Assembly (NCBI GenBank): GCA_016188575.1
Contig: JACPHN010000012.1
Span: 9,452-73,451, forward strand
Length of the DNA: 64,000 bases
Direction: 5' to 3'
Origin: Candidatus Schekmanbacteria bacterium
GTDB lineage: Bacteria; CSSED10-310; JACPHN01
The translations under genes were made by a program, and so were the position numbers. Positions within the stretch are counted from its first letter, which is position 1. Each line of letters opens with the position of its first letter. Under the pieces are notes generated by a model. That model saw only the letters and a list, made by a program, of their open reading frames with translations, was not told the DNA's origin and searched no databases. Of this stretch, positions 53,301 to 62,000 are shown in pieces.

Positions 53301-53799
53301 GGCCGGCTGCGGTGACCACCGCATCGAGCTCTGCCCATTCGACATCCGCGTTTTGGGCCAGGTCTCGCTGCGCCGCGGCCGCCTCCCCGGAATCGTCGAA
53401 GCTCAGGATGAGCGTGCGCAGCAGCCCCCCGATGGCTTCCGCTCCGGCTACGGCTCGCTCGTCTCGGCGGTTGAGAGATTTCATGCGCAGCGCGAGAAGA
53501 GCCGCGCGCGAGCGGTACAATGGCCGGACCGCCGTGGCACCGAATGCGAACCGATCGACCTCAGCCGGCACGCCCGCAGCCTGCAGCCGCTGGCCGAGGC
53601 TCGATCCCGCGCTCAGCTTGACGATTACCTGTGCCGGTACCGGCTCCTTTCCGCCGGCGCGCCCGGCGGGCAGCGTCAGGGTCATCGCCGCGAGAACGAC
53701 GAAGGCCAGACGGGCCACCGCTGCGGCCCGGAAGAGACCCTGGCGCCCGAGGACGCGACCACGACTCCAAGGATCTCGACAACTATTCGCACTGCTCAC
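50374..53799 (-). CDS. Secreted subtilisin-like protease with beta-helix and FN3-like parts
   Basis: The 1141-residue S8 protease starts at a GTG with GGAGGAG six bases upstream and has a signal segment (VARLAFVVLAAMTLTLPAG, about 28-46). An inhibitor-like propeptide leads to the catalytic domain: Asp215 in AVIDSGL, His255 in SGHGTHVAGIA and Ser410 in EGTSMAAPHVAG. Residues about 470-600 are beta-rich. A right-handed beta-helix-like region with NNTITGN and SNNITANNTGG is at about 690-850. An FN3-like domain (about 1000-1090) follows. The tail has a hydrophobic stretch and many Arg, suggestive of a C-terminal sorting signal. It is the first of three extracellular hydrolase genes in this area. 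Confidence 0.9.
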   Translation of the reverse strand: MSSANSCRDPWSRGRVLGRQGLFRAAAVARLAFVVLAAMTLTLPAGRAGGKEPVPAQVIVKLSAGSSLGQRLQAAGVPAEVDRFAFGATAVRPLYRSRAALLALRMKSLNRRDERAVAGAEAIGGLLRTLILSFDDSGEAAAAQRDLAQNADVEWAELDAVVTAAGLVPDDPKFSSQWGLDSPTTPDSHVNVDINAPEAWEVTTGDSSVTIAVIDSGLAADHPDFSADRLLTIPGWDLVNGSPSSARPLYDDSGHGTHVAGIAAADGNNSRGIAGVCWGCRILPIKVLGMGGASTVSLVAEGILKAAEGDAKVAVLALGFHTSSEAVREAVDAAAETAGMVCVGAAGNDGWEAPTYPAAYDHVIGVGATDTSGGRAPFSNYGDWVDVYAPGTGIWSTMTGQTYSSWEGTSMAAPHVAGVIALVVSLHPDWDIRRAALQVVHTAPYREESAVRVRLVDAHAALTATPPLNLQVTDVDVDDSPTPGCPSCDGDGAAEHGETVGLIVHLSDATFSAEGVTATLETTERGVTVGSAAVTFARAPSGDELSNVGAPFLVTVGSEVSAWDVSMDLTILIAQEPHRQSTVTLPVAQEITGDVDGILRLPAGGRYRFVGTTHVKSGASLEIVGGAELLFDHLALLLVDGTLIARGADGGLPITIAPIDKESCEAGSTYCRVTIIFGADGQPGVVDAEGSYIGGSILEHCELAEGLSAVYIGGEIAGGPLIQDCRMAGVADEVVLAPAAVRNSSFDGIGRIDLGGDSILYGSSVTGGLAEHPLRIRSAEAVVTNNTITGNRGGMLLDGYASIQSNNITANNTGGSGLFDVVAPPWPGPGAHAEGSYWGTTDGFEIARRIYDHADSYARGSVFWDNPSAVPIADAPAFVVSAMASPPIAGSETVGLTIALSRPMSTDQGRVLVLQDDVQVANVDLEWRSTTNATASYEVGELAPDGSYTFQLIRVADSDGNALPDGPVASFVVDAPVGIARGVALGIMFGAPSATAPDATTTALAGRLPRAGAYSATLSWQPAARATDYIVYWGVSADQLSGQIQVSRQTSLTFPNLFSPGDTYCFAVKATKGGQDGQLSNTVCETAPAADGVPLLDPKVLCLLLLAAGLPCVPRPAHARRRSTARPVARREDRRGPDPEK

Positions 53800-54020
53800 C
53801 TCTGGCTCCTCCGTATGCGAACGAAAAGGCCCCCGGGGGAGGGTTCACCCCAGGGAATCGACGCCTACCCGGCGTGCTGCCCTCGATTATCATTGTGGTC
53901 CGTCGCAGGAAATTCGGCCAGCCACCGGCCCGCCCACGGGAGTGGCCAGGCCGGGAAAGGAAACGCCGCGCTGCTTGCCCACCGGGTGGCCCGGCCCGGG
54001 TTGATAGTTTCCGGGTAAAT

Positions 54021-54059
54021 GTTCACCCCCTCCCCCCCAGGCGGAGGGAGGGGGTGAAC
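54021..54059. repeat. Solo 14-bp perfect hairpin related to the repeat core
   Basis: GTTCACCCCCTCCC and GGGAGGGGGTGAAC pair perfectly around an 11-nt loop, 20 bp past the stop of the FG-GAP protease. The loop and stem sequence resemble the G/C core of repeat copy A without the outer ends. It may act as a transcription barrier between the two proteases, though no T-run follows. The rest of the 279-bp gap shows no gene. Confidence 0.7.
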
Positions 54060-54078
54060 AGATACGTTTCCCGCCGTT

Positions 54079-56754
54079 TCAGTCGAGGTCGACGAGCTCC
54101 GAGCCGGCATTGCAAATCCCGGCGTAACACCCGCTCATCACGTGAGCGACCCCGGCATCATCCCACTTGAAATCCTCTCCCGGCACCCCGATAACCAGCT
54201 CCTCCCGCCAATCCGAATCGAGGTCGCCGGCCAGGAGCGCCGCTCCAAAGCGGTCCCCTGATTCCGCAACTCCCGCCGAAGCGATCGTGTCCTGATGCCA
54301 CAACTGGTCCTCGGCGGCATGCAGGCCGCTCGGCTTGCCCCGAATGATGATGACCCCACCAGCGTTCTGGATGGAGCCGACAGCTTCTCCAGGGATGCCG
54401 ATGGCCAGATCCGCGCTACCATCTCCGATAAGGTCACCGGCGGCGAGGCTGGCGCCAAGCAGGTCACCAGCTTCCGAAACGCCGGCAATTCCCGGGCTGT
54501 TCTGTGTCCACCGCTGATTGCCCGCGCTCGACAGACCGCAAGCCTGTCCGTAAAGGACGGCCACTGCTCCCGCGTCCTCGGCGCCGTCTACGAGCTGCCC
54601 GGGAATGCCGACCGCCAGATCGTCGAACCCATCCCCGTCGAAGTCAGCGGCAGCCACGGACCTTCCGTAGAAGTCTCCGAGCTCCGCGGCGCCTTCGAGG
54701 CCAGCCAAGCCCTCGTACCACTGCTGGCTTTCGGCGCTGCCGGCACCCATGCTCGGACTCCCGTACAGCACGTGTATCGCCCCGGCATTCCGCTGCGTGG
54801 CGACCGCTTCGCCGGGGGCGCCGACGACCAGGTCCGCGAGCTGATCGCCGTTGAAGTCTCCCGACGTCAGGCTGGCGCCAAAAAGATCGCCGGCCTCCGC
54901 CACGCCGGCGATCCCGGTGCTGTTCTGGCTCCACAGTTGGCCAGCAACCAGGCCTCGACCGGTCCCGAAAAGGACATTGACGGCCCCGGCGAAGTCCTTC
55001 CCGTCCACGTTCTCGCCGGGGACGCCAATGGCCAGATCGTCGTGGCCGTTGCCGTCGAAGTCGCCGCTGGTGAGCGCGGCGCCAAACCGGTCTCCGGTCT
55101 CTGCCACGCCTGGAACCTGATCGCTGTCCTGGTGCCAGCGCTGGCTGGCCTTGTACGTGAGGCCGGCTGGCGCGCCGTAGAGCACCACGACGGCGCCGGC
55201 GGCCGCCTTCCCGTTGAGCGATTCACCCGGAGCTCCAATGGCGAGGTCGTCACATGTGTCCCCGTTGAAATCCGCCGCTGACAGCGCGGCGCCAAAGCCA
55301 TCGCCGGCCTCGCTTTTGCCTTTCACACCCGGCGTATCCTGGGTAATCGTCTCATCGGGCTCGCTGGCAAAGGGCCTGGGGCCCCAGTAGACGACCACCC
55401 CGCCCGAGCCTACTTTTCCGTCTCGATCTCGGTCCGGCTCACCAAGCGCCAGATCCTGGTTGCCATCGCAGTTGAAGTCGCCGATCGCCATGCTGGAGCC
55501 GAGCTCCGCTCCGTGTCGGGCGAAGAGCAGGCGATTCGGAGAACCGGCGCCGATGTTGGAGAGCGCGCCCGTCGTCGCGGTGCCGAGGATCCAGGCGGCG
55601 ACCTCGTCCGGATGAGCCGCGGGATGCTCGCCCAGGTACTGCGCCGCTACTCCAGCGACGTGGGGCGCGGCCATCGAGGTCCCTCTCATCGTTTTCGTTG
55701 CAGTCGAACTGGCGAGGCCGGCTGACTTGATGCCGGCACCCGGAGCAAAGATGTCCACGCATGCCCCGAAGTTCGACCCCTTCGCATCGCCTTCGTCCGT
55801 CTTCCCCCAGTCGTCCACGTCGGGACGCCGGTCCGTCTCATCCACCGCTCCGACCGTCAGCAGCCGAGCGACGCGGGCAGGCGACCGGTTGCAAGCATCC
55901 GCATCCTGATTTCCGGCGGCGACGACCACCGTGATGCCGACGTTCCACAAGCTCAGCACGCTCTCGTCGACGGCCTCGTTCGCATTGAAGCTGAGGCTCA
56001 TGTTGGCGACTGCCGGGGCGATGTGGTGCTCGATCGTCCACTCCACACCGGAAATCAGGTGCTCACTGTTGGCCTTGACAACTTTCGCGCAGTCGAAAAT
56101 GCGCACTGGATGCACGATCGCCTGCCGCGCGACCCCTAGGGTCTCACCCAATGCAATTGCCGCCACGTGGGTGCCATGCCCTTTTTCGCAGTCGGCCGTA
56201 CCGTTTCCGTCCTGGATGAGGTCCTTCCCATTTCCGACGCGGCCGGCAAATTCGGTGTGTGCCGCATACAGCCCGCTGTCGAAGACGTAAACGTGAACGC
56301 CCGTTCCAGCGCTGCCGTACGTGTAGCCGGAATCCAGAGGCAGGTGTCGCTGGTCGATGCGATCGAGCCCCCAGGCCCCGTTCACCACGGCCTCCTCGAC
56401 TTCGCCCACGACCACCGGGGAAATGTACCGAACGGCAGCATCTTTCCGGAGCTCTTCGAGGGCGGCCTCGTCGAGCTGGGCAGAGAATCCCTCGAGCGCG
56501 AGCGCGAACGCGCGGCGGGTGGAAACGCCGCGAGCCTTCGCGAAGTCACGCACGCGCTGCCTTCTGGTTTCCGGATCCGAGATTTCATTCCGGTCTCCGG
56601 CCGTCCCGCTCTCCAGCGCCACTATGTAGAGACCCGGGATTTCCCGAGCGGGCGCCGGAGGGGCCGGAAACTGGCCGACCTCCGCTCTGGCGAAGACGGA
56701 GGTGAGGACGAAGAGTGCGCTGATTTTGCAGCCGAGCTTTTTTGATCCAGTCAT
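54079..56754 (-). CDS. Secreted subtilase (proteinase K-like) with seven FG-GAP repeats
   Basis: The 891-residue protein has a signal peptide (LGCKISALFVLTSVFARA) and an I9 propeptide (about 40-115: GLYIVALESG...VRYISPV). The catalytic domain has Asp159 in YVFDSGLY, His193 in KGHGTHVAAIA and Ser360 in RGTSMAAPHVAG, with an oxyanion Asn in AAGNQDADAC. From about 425 there are seven repeats of the DFNGDxxDDLAIGAPGE type ending in VVVLYG. FG-GAP repeats of this kind make a seven-bladed propeller that binds calcium. The propeller could bind ligands or the cell surface. The start is the ATG with GAGAAAG upstream. Confidence 0.93.
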   Translation of the reverse strand: MTGSKKLGCKISALFVLTSVFARAEVGQFPAPPAPAREIPGLYIVALESGTAGDRNEISDPETRRQRVRDFAKARGVSTRRAFALALEGFSAQLDEAALEELRKDAAVRYISPVVVGEVEEAVVNGAWGLDRIDQRHLPLDSGYTYGSAGTGVHVYVFDSGLYAAHTEFAGRVGNGKDLIQDGNGTADCEKGHGTHVAAIALGETLGVARQAIVHPVRIFDCAKVVKANSEHLISGVEWTIEHHIAPAVANMSLSFNANEAVDESVLSLWNVGITVVVAAGNQDADACNRSPARVARLLTVGAVDETDRRPDVDDWGKTDEGDAKGSNFGACVDIFAPGAGIKSAGLASSTATKTMRGTSMAAPHVAGVAAQYLGEHPAAHPDEVAAWILGTATTGALSNIGAGSPNRLLFARHGAELGSSMAIGDFNCDGNQDLALGEPDRDRDGKVGSGGVVVYWGPRPFASEPDETITQDTPGVKGKSEAGDGFGAALSAADFNGDTCDDLAIGAPGESLNGKAAAGAVVVLYGAPAGLTYKASQRWHQDSDQVPGVAETGDRFGAALTSGDFDGNGHDDLAIGVPGENVDGKDFAGAVNVLFGTGRGLVAGQLWSQNSTGIAGVAEAGDLFGASLTSGDFNGDQLADLVVGAPGEAVATQRNAGAIHVLYGSPSMGAGSAESQQWYEGLAGLEGAAELGDFYGRSVAAADFDGDGFDDLAVGIPGQLVDGAEDAGAVAVLYGQACGLSSAGNQRWTQNSPGIAGVSEAGDLLGASLAAGDLIGDGSADLAIGIPGEAVGSIQNAGGVIIIRGKPSGLHAAEDQLWHQDTIASAGVAESGDRFGAALLAGDLDSDWREELVIGVPGEDFKWDDAGVAHVMSGCYAGICNAGSELVDLD

Positions 56755-56849
56755 GGGATGTCTTTCTCGCAAGGTGATTTGAGGCGGAGCTTTCAGGGTG
56801 GCTGACAGGGGGACCCGGGCGGGTCCCCCGAACGACGCCCTACCCAGAC

Positions 56850-58052
56850 CTACCAGGCCGAGCTCTCCAGGCAGTTGTGGTAGACCAGCGCCGCCGTATC
56901 GATTTTCTCACCGCCATTTCCGTAGAGGCCGTGATAGTAGAAGTCCCAGACGTTGGTGCCTTTCGTGCTGTCGCTCTTGTTCTCTCCGTCTTGTCGGTTG
57001 TTCGTCCCCTTGGGGAAAAAGTTGAGCTTGTCGAAGAACCACCACAGTGGCTGCGAAGCGGAAGCATCATGCGTGCTGTCATACACATCCCAAAAGTATC
57101 TTGCTACGTTCGATTCCGTTTTCTCCGCATCGCCGGTGCACGTTTCGCCCTCGATGTCGTATCCGTAACTGGTCGGTTTCTTCGCTGACGGGTAGAAGAA
57201 GGTTGCCGCCGCGACAAAGTTGGCCCATCCCTCTCCGAAGGCGCAGGATTCAGTTTCCGCCGAATTCCAGCTATGCCCGCCGATACAGCTATAGTCGAGG
57301 CTGTCGCGCTCCCACGCCAGCATGTTGACGACGTGACCGAGCTCGTGGGCCATGGTGCTGTTGTTGAACGCGTAGCCACTGTCGGGCATCCCAATCTTCG
57401 TGCGGCTGTAGGTAGCCCCGGTCTTTGCAGAGGGATACGGAAAGTGGATGTTTACACCCGCCATATACTCCCAGAGGTAGGCGGACGCGGTCCCGACGTT
57501 GGTCAGGAAGTTCGCGGCGGTCGCGAACATGTTGGACAGCTTGTGCGGGTTCGCCTTGGTACCGAGGTACCGATTACCAATGTCGACCGTCTGTCCGCTC
57601 TTTCCCGTCTTGTATCCGGAGTACAGGGCACTGACCCATTTGCCCCCTTCTGTGGTGACGAATCGAAAGCGCGGGGTGCCGTTCTTTTCGTGACCGGATT
57701 CGTATCGAAACTCGGCGTGCAGGCTCGGGCTCGAAGAGGAAGACGTCCAGCTCACGTTGAAGCTACCGGTGCCGTCAGTCTTTGCTGTGCCTACGACGTT
57801 GCCGTTCTTGTCAAGCAGGTAGATTTTCGCGTGGGGAACGCCGCGCCACGTATACTTGTCCGCGGTGAGGTAGACCGCCCCGTCTCCGGGTTGAGCAGCA
57901 TAGTACCTGTACTCGTAGTAAAGAATGCGGCCCTTCATTGCCCCGGTGTATGAGGCCGCCAGAGCTGGCGTTGCTGGAGCGAGCAGGGCGATGGTGCACG
58001 TGGCCGCGGAAAGGAAGGCGAGGAGGCAGCGAAGCATGTTTCTTTTGCTCAT
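56850..58052 (-). CDS. Secreted zinc metallopeptidase with HELGH motif
   Basis: The 400-residue product has a signal peptide (LAFLSAATCTIALLAPATPALA). A beta-rich N-terminal region (about 35-150: AKIYLLDKNGNVVGTAKTDG) looks like a small carboxypeptidase-regulatory or transthyretin-like domain. The catalytic part has MAHELGHVVNML, with two zinc His and the catalytic Glu, and further on FGEGWANFVAA, a plausible third-ligand Glu as in gluzincins. Cys pairs (SCIGGH/SCAFGE) could form disulfides. I do not recognise an exact family. It lies in the secreted hydrolase block next to the FG-GAP subtilase (95 bp). Confidence 0.8.
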   Translation of the reverse strand: MSKRNMLRCLLAFLSAATCTIALLAPATPALAASYTGAMKGRILYYEYRYYAAQPGDGAVYLTADKYTWRGVPHAKIYLLDKNGNVVGTAKTDGTGSFNVSWTSSSSSPSLHAEFRYESGHEKNGTPRFRFVTTEGGKWVSALYSGYKTGKSGQTVDIGNRYLGTKANPHKLSNMFATAANFLTNVGTASAYLWEYMAGVNIHFPYPSAKTGATYSRTKIGMPDSGYAFNNSTMAHELGHVVNMLAWERDSLDYSCIGGHSWNSAETESCAFGEGWANFVAAATFFYPSAKKPTSYGYDIEGETCTGDAEKTESNVARYFWDVYDSTHDASASQPLWWFFDKLNFFPKGTNNRQDGENKSDSTKGTNVWDFYYHGLYGNGGEKIDTAALVYHNCLESSAW

Positions 58053-58120
58053 GGTAAGACCTTTCATGGGTGTTTTTTGGGTTCAGGGGAGTTGATGGAA
58101 GGATGCGGTGCGCGGGATTC

Positions 58121-58663
58121 TCATTCGACCTCCGAGTCGTCGGCGAAACCCCGAGCGGTGCCCGCGAAGTGCTCGCCCCTGGCGAGCTGCCGCGTGGGAG
58201 CATCATCTTCGGCCTGGCGGATCTCCTCCAGGGAGGCGGTTCGGTATCCGCCGGCCGCTGAATCCCGCAGAAAGGAGGCCGAAAGGGGGTACTCGGCGAT
58301 CATCTCGCCGCGTTCGTCCTCGAGCCGGACGCGGAAGTTGAAGTGGCGAACGGGCCGATCTCGCCTCTCGATCTCGGCGTGGATGGTTACGGCGCCCATC
58401 GAGTCGACGCGCTCGGTAAGGATGGGCGTTGCGGATTCTTCCGCCCGATCGCCTCTGGGCAGTAGCACGACTTGCACGATCCTGTCGGACGAGGAGGTCA
58501 GAACAAGCTCGAGAGCAGTAGAGCCTCCTACATCTTCGATGCTTGAAAGCGTGACGTCTACCTCCGGCCGAGGCGAGCTTGCGGAGGCAGTGGTGAAGGT
58601 CAATAGAGCGGTGGCGGCCACGACCGAGAGCATGAGCGTGTAGGTGCGAGCAAATACGGACAT
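58121..58663 (-). CDS. Small exported hypothetical protein
   Basis: A 180-residue protein with a signal peptide (MLSVVAATALLTFTTASASS). The mature part has beta-strands in an order typical of small secreted beta-sandwiches (VDVTLSSIEDVGGSTALELV; VTIHAEIERRDRPVRHFNFR), and the C-terminal 45 residues are acidic and probably disordered. GGAGG precedes the ATG nicely. It lies 68 bp upstream of the metallopeptidase gene and could be its partner or inhibitor, which is only a positional guess. Confidence 0.7.
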   Translation of the reverse strand: MSVFARTYTLMLSVVAATALLTFTTASASSPRPEVDVTLSSIEDVGGSTALELVLTSSSDRIVQVVLLPRGDRAEESATPILTERVDSMGAVTIHAEIERRDRPVRHFNFRVRLEDERGEMIAEYPLSASFLRDSAAGGYRTASLEEIRQAEDDAPTRQLARGEHFAGTARGFADDSEVE

Positions 58664-59087
58664 TTCGAAACCTCCGATGCGTGTAAACGCAGTTTGCATA
58701 GTTGCCCCATGCTGGAGCAATCGACGTGCCAAAGGCGGTGGCCAGGGTCGGGAGTGCCCGTGCCCGCGGCTCCGGCTCGTATTTTTCCGCACCGGTACGC
58801 GATCGGATCTCGACATGATCGTGGCTCACTTCGGACCGCGGTGCTCGACCTGCGCTCGTGCGAGGTTTGCGGCAAGCCCACGCTTTCGCGGCCAACACCG
58901 GGTTTTGGCTGCGAAAGCATGTCGGCAACACCACGCCCTGTTCGGGCCACCGATTCATCCGCCCCGTGGCGCGGCGACCGCCGAGCCGCCACGTTGCCAC
59001 GCCGGGCCGGCTCGCGGTACAGTTCGAGCCGTGCGAGCTCTCGCTCGACCTCGTTTTCTACCCACAGCTTGCTGAGCCCCGGATCCC
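58664..59087. other. Divergent gap between protease block and kinase gene
   Basis: About 420 bases containing only short overlapping frames with atypical composition on both strands. It should hold divergent promoters for the small exported protein and the kinase. I see no convincing -35/-10 pair, operator or RNA structure beyond a short GCGTGTAAACGC inverted repeat near 58679. Confidence 0.45.
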
Positions 59088-62000
59088 ATGATTGACGACC
59101 GCGAATGGCTCGACGATGCACCAGAGCAGTTGGGGGCATATCGCCTGGCCGAAGTGGTGGGGGAAGGCGGAATGGGGCGGGTGTACCGGGCCTTTCGGGT
59201 TGGCGACGCGAGCCCGGCCGCCATCAAGATGCTGCGTGCCCCCAACAAGGCCATCGAGGCGACGATCCGGCGCGAAATTCACGCGCTGCAGCGGCTGGCG
59301 CATCCCGGCATTGTCCGGATCTTCGATTCGGGCAGCTATCGCGGTGCGCCGTGGTTTGCCATGGACCTGATCGAAGGCGAAAACCTTCGAGACTGGGTAC
59401 AAGCGCGCTGGGACCCGAGACACGCGAATCTTTCGGATGAGCTGACGGCAACGGCGCCGGCGGTGACACGGAGCGCCCGCGAGGTGGAGACCGGCGTCGC
59501 CGAAGGCTTCATCCCCCAGGCGAGGTCGCGGCTCCGCCCTCGGGCCTCGCTTACGGCGCTCCGCGACGTCTTGACGCTGTTTGCCGGACTCTGCGAGTCA
59601 CTGGCCTATCTTCATGGGGAGGGCGTAGTCCACCGTGACCTGAAACCGGGGAACGTCCTCGTGTCGCCCCATGGCCGCCCGATAATCGTCGATTTCGGTA
59701 TCTCGATGGGCTTTGGCGGGGCCGACAACCGCGAGGAGCTCACCGTCGACCTGCAGCCGCGTGGCACGATCGCCTATATGGCTCCCGAGCAGATTCGAGG
59801 CGAGCTTCTCGACGCGCGCGCGGATCTCTATGCGCTCGGCTGTATGCTGTACGAAGCCGCGACGGGATCTCTCCCTTTCCGCGGCAACTTTCCGGCGCTC
59901 CTGGCGGCTCACCTGCGCAAGGAACCCCTGCTGCCGTCCGCGATCGTGCCCGCGCTGCCGGCGGAGCTCGACGGGCTGATTGGAAACCTCCTCGCCAAGG
60001 ACCCTCGCCAGCGGTTGGGATACGCGCGGGACGTCGCCCGGGTGTTGGAAGCGCTCGGCGCCCGATGGAGGCCTTCCGCGAATGCCCCCCGCGCGCGGTC
60101 ATACCTTTACCGGGCCAGGTTTCACGGCCGCGAAGCGGAGCTCGAGGAGCTCCTGCGGAGCGCTCGTCGAGTTGCCGAGCGAGACGGGGCAGGACAGGTC
60201 GTGCTCCTGCGGGGCGAGAGTGGGATCGGGAAAACCCGTCTGCTTCAGGAGCTCGTTCGAAAGGTGAGCCCGCGCATGATTGTGCTCGGCGACCGGACTC
60301 GAGCACCACATGCTGGTATGGCGTCCGCCGAGGAGCCAGGGGGGCTCCCCCTGCAACCGCTTGAACACCTCTTCGAGCACGTTGCCCAGCTTTGCGAGCA
60401 ACTGGGATCGGAGGGCACCGCGCGTCTGTTGCAGGACAGTGGCCCGCTGCTCTCGGCATACGCTCCCCCCCTCAGGCTGTTACCGGGAATCGATCCGCTG
60501 GCGCCGATCGTCCCGCTGCCGCCGGAGGCGTCGCGATTGCGCCTTTTCTTCGCGCTGCGCCAGCTTCTTGGTGCCGTGGCGCGTGAGGGGCCGATCGTCC
60601 TGATCCTCGATGACGCCCAATGGCTCGACGAGCTGACGGCCGGTTTCCTGGTTTTTCTGGCGGACTCTTCCGGTGGGGATTATCCGGCAACGATGGTCCT
60701 GGCGGCTTACCGTAGCGAGGAAGAAACCGCCCATTTGCGGCGGGTGCGCCAGACCTCCGGTCTACGAGCTATTTCTCTCCGAGGTCTCTCCGTGCGGGAA
60801 TTCGGCCTCGTGGCAATCGACATGCTCGCTCTGGATGAGGAGCCGGAGAAGTTTGTGCGATTTCTCGAGGAAGTGGCCGAGGGCAACCCTTTTTTCGCGG
60901 CCGAGTACCTGCGGGCGGCCGTCGATGAAGGCGTGCTGTATCGCGATGCGTTGGGCCGCTGGAGGCTGGCGGCTGGCCCCGGTACCGCGGCGGACCCGAC
61001 CTACGCGTCGCTTCGGCTCCCGCATGGACTGAAGGATCTGCTGCAGCGCCGAATCGCTCGCTTCTCCGCTGCGGTGCGCGCGGTCCTGGAGATGGCGGCC
61101 GTCGTCGGCCCGACCGTGGAGCTCTCGCTGCTGTCCGCGCTGGCTGGCGCGGAACACGCGGACCTCTACGGCGCGCTCGATTCGCTGATCACCGGGGCGG
61201 TGCTCGAGGAAACGGCGATCGCGGGGACACTGAGCTTCGTTCACGACAAGCTGCGGGAGGCGGCCTGTGTGGAGATCCCGGATGAGCGAAGACGAGTGCT
61301 TCATCTCCGCGTCGCCGTGCAGCTGCGAGACCGCGGCGACGGCGAGACCGTGGACTGGGGACAACTGGCGCGGCACTGGGATCAAGGGGAAGCACGAGCA
61401 GAAGCCGTGGCGGCGTACCAGAAGGCGGCAGAACGCGCGCGAGACGCGGCGGCGGTCAAGGAGGCGACCCAGTATTGCACGCGGGCACTGGCGCTGTGCA
61501 GCGACGAGGATCGGTCTGCAGAGGCGCGGATTCTCCAGCTCCGGGGCACCATTCTCGATTTTGCCGGAGATTCGGCGGCGGCGGTTACCGATCTCGACGC
61601 CGCGGCGCGGCTGTTCGCCGTGACGCGCGACACCCCGGCCCGCTCGGCGTGTCTTCTCTTGATGGCGGCCGCGCAGTTGCGGCAGGGTGCCTTTCAGGAC
61701 GTTCTGGAAACACTGAGGGGGGATGGACCAGATGGGGTCGGCCCCACAGTCCCGGCCTCCGAGGTCGAGGCATCGCACATCGTTCTGATCGGGGCCGCTC
61801 AATGGCGCCTGGGCAACGTGATCGCGGCCGAGAACAATCTCAGGCGCGCCATTGATTCCGCGCGGCGGTCCGGCGCCGAAAAAGCGCTCGCGAATGGGTT
61901 GCAGTACCTCGTTCTGATGCTGCATGAGCAGGGACGCATGGAGGAGGGGAGAGCGCCGTCCGAGGAGCTCCTGGCGCTCGTTGCACGGCTAGGGGAGCCG

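Noticed and set aside
54021-54059. Classical intrinsic terminator
   Set aside because: The stem is perfect but no T-run follows on either strand, so it was kept as a hairpin related to the repeat core.
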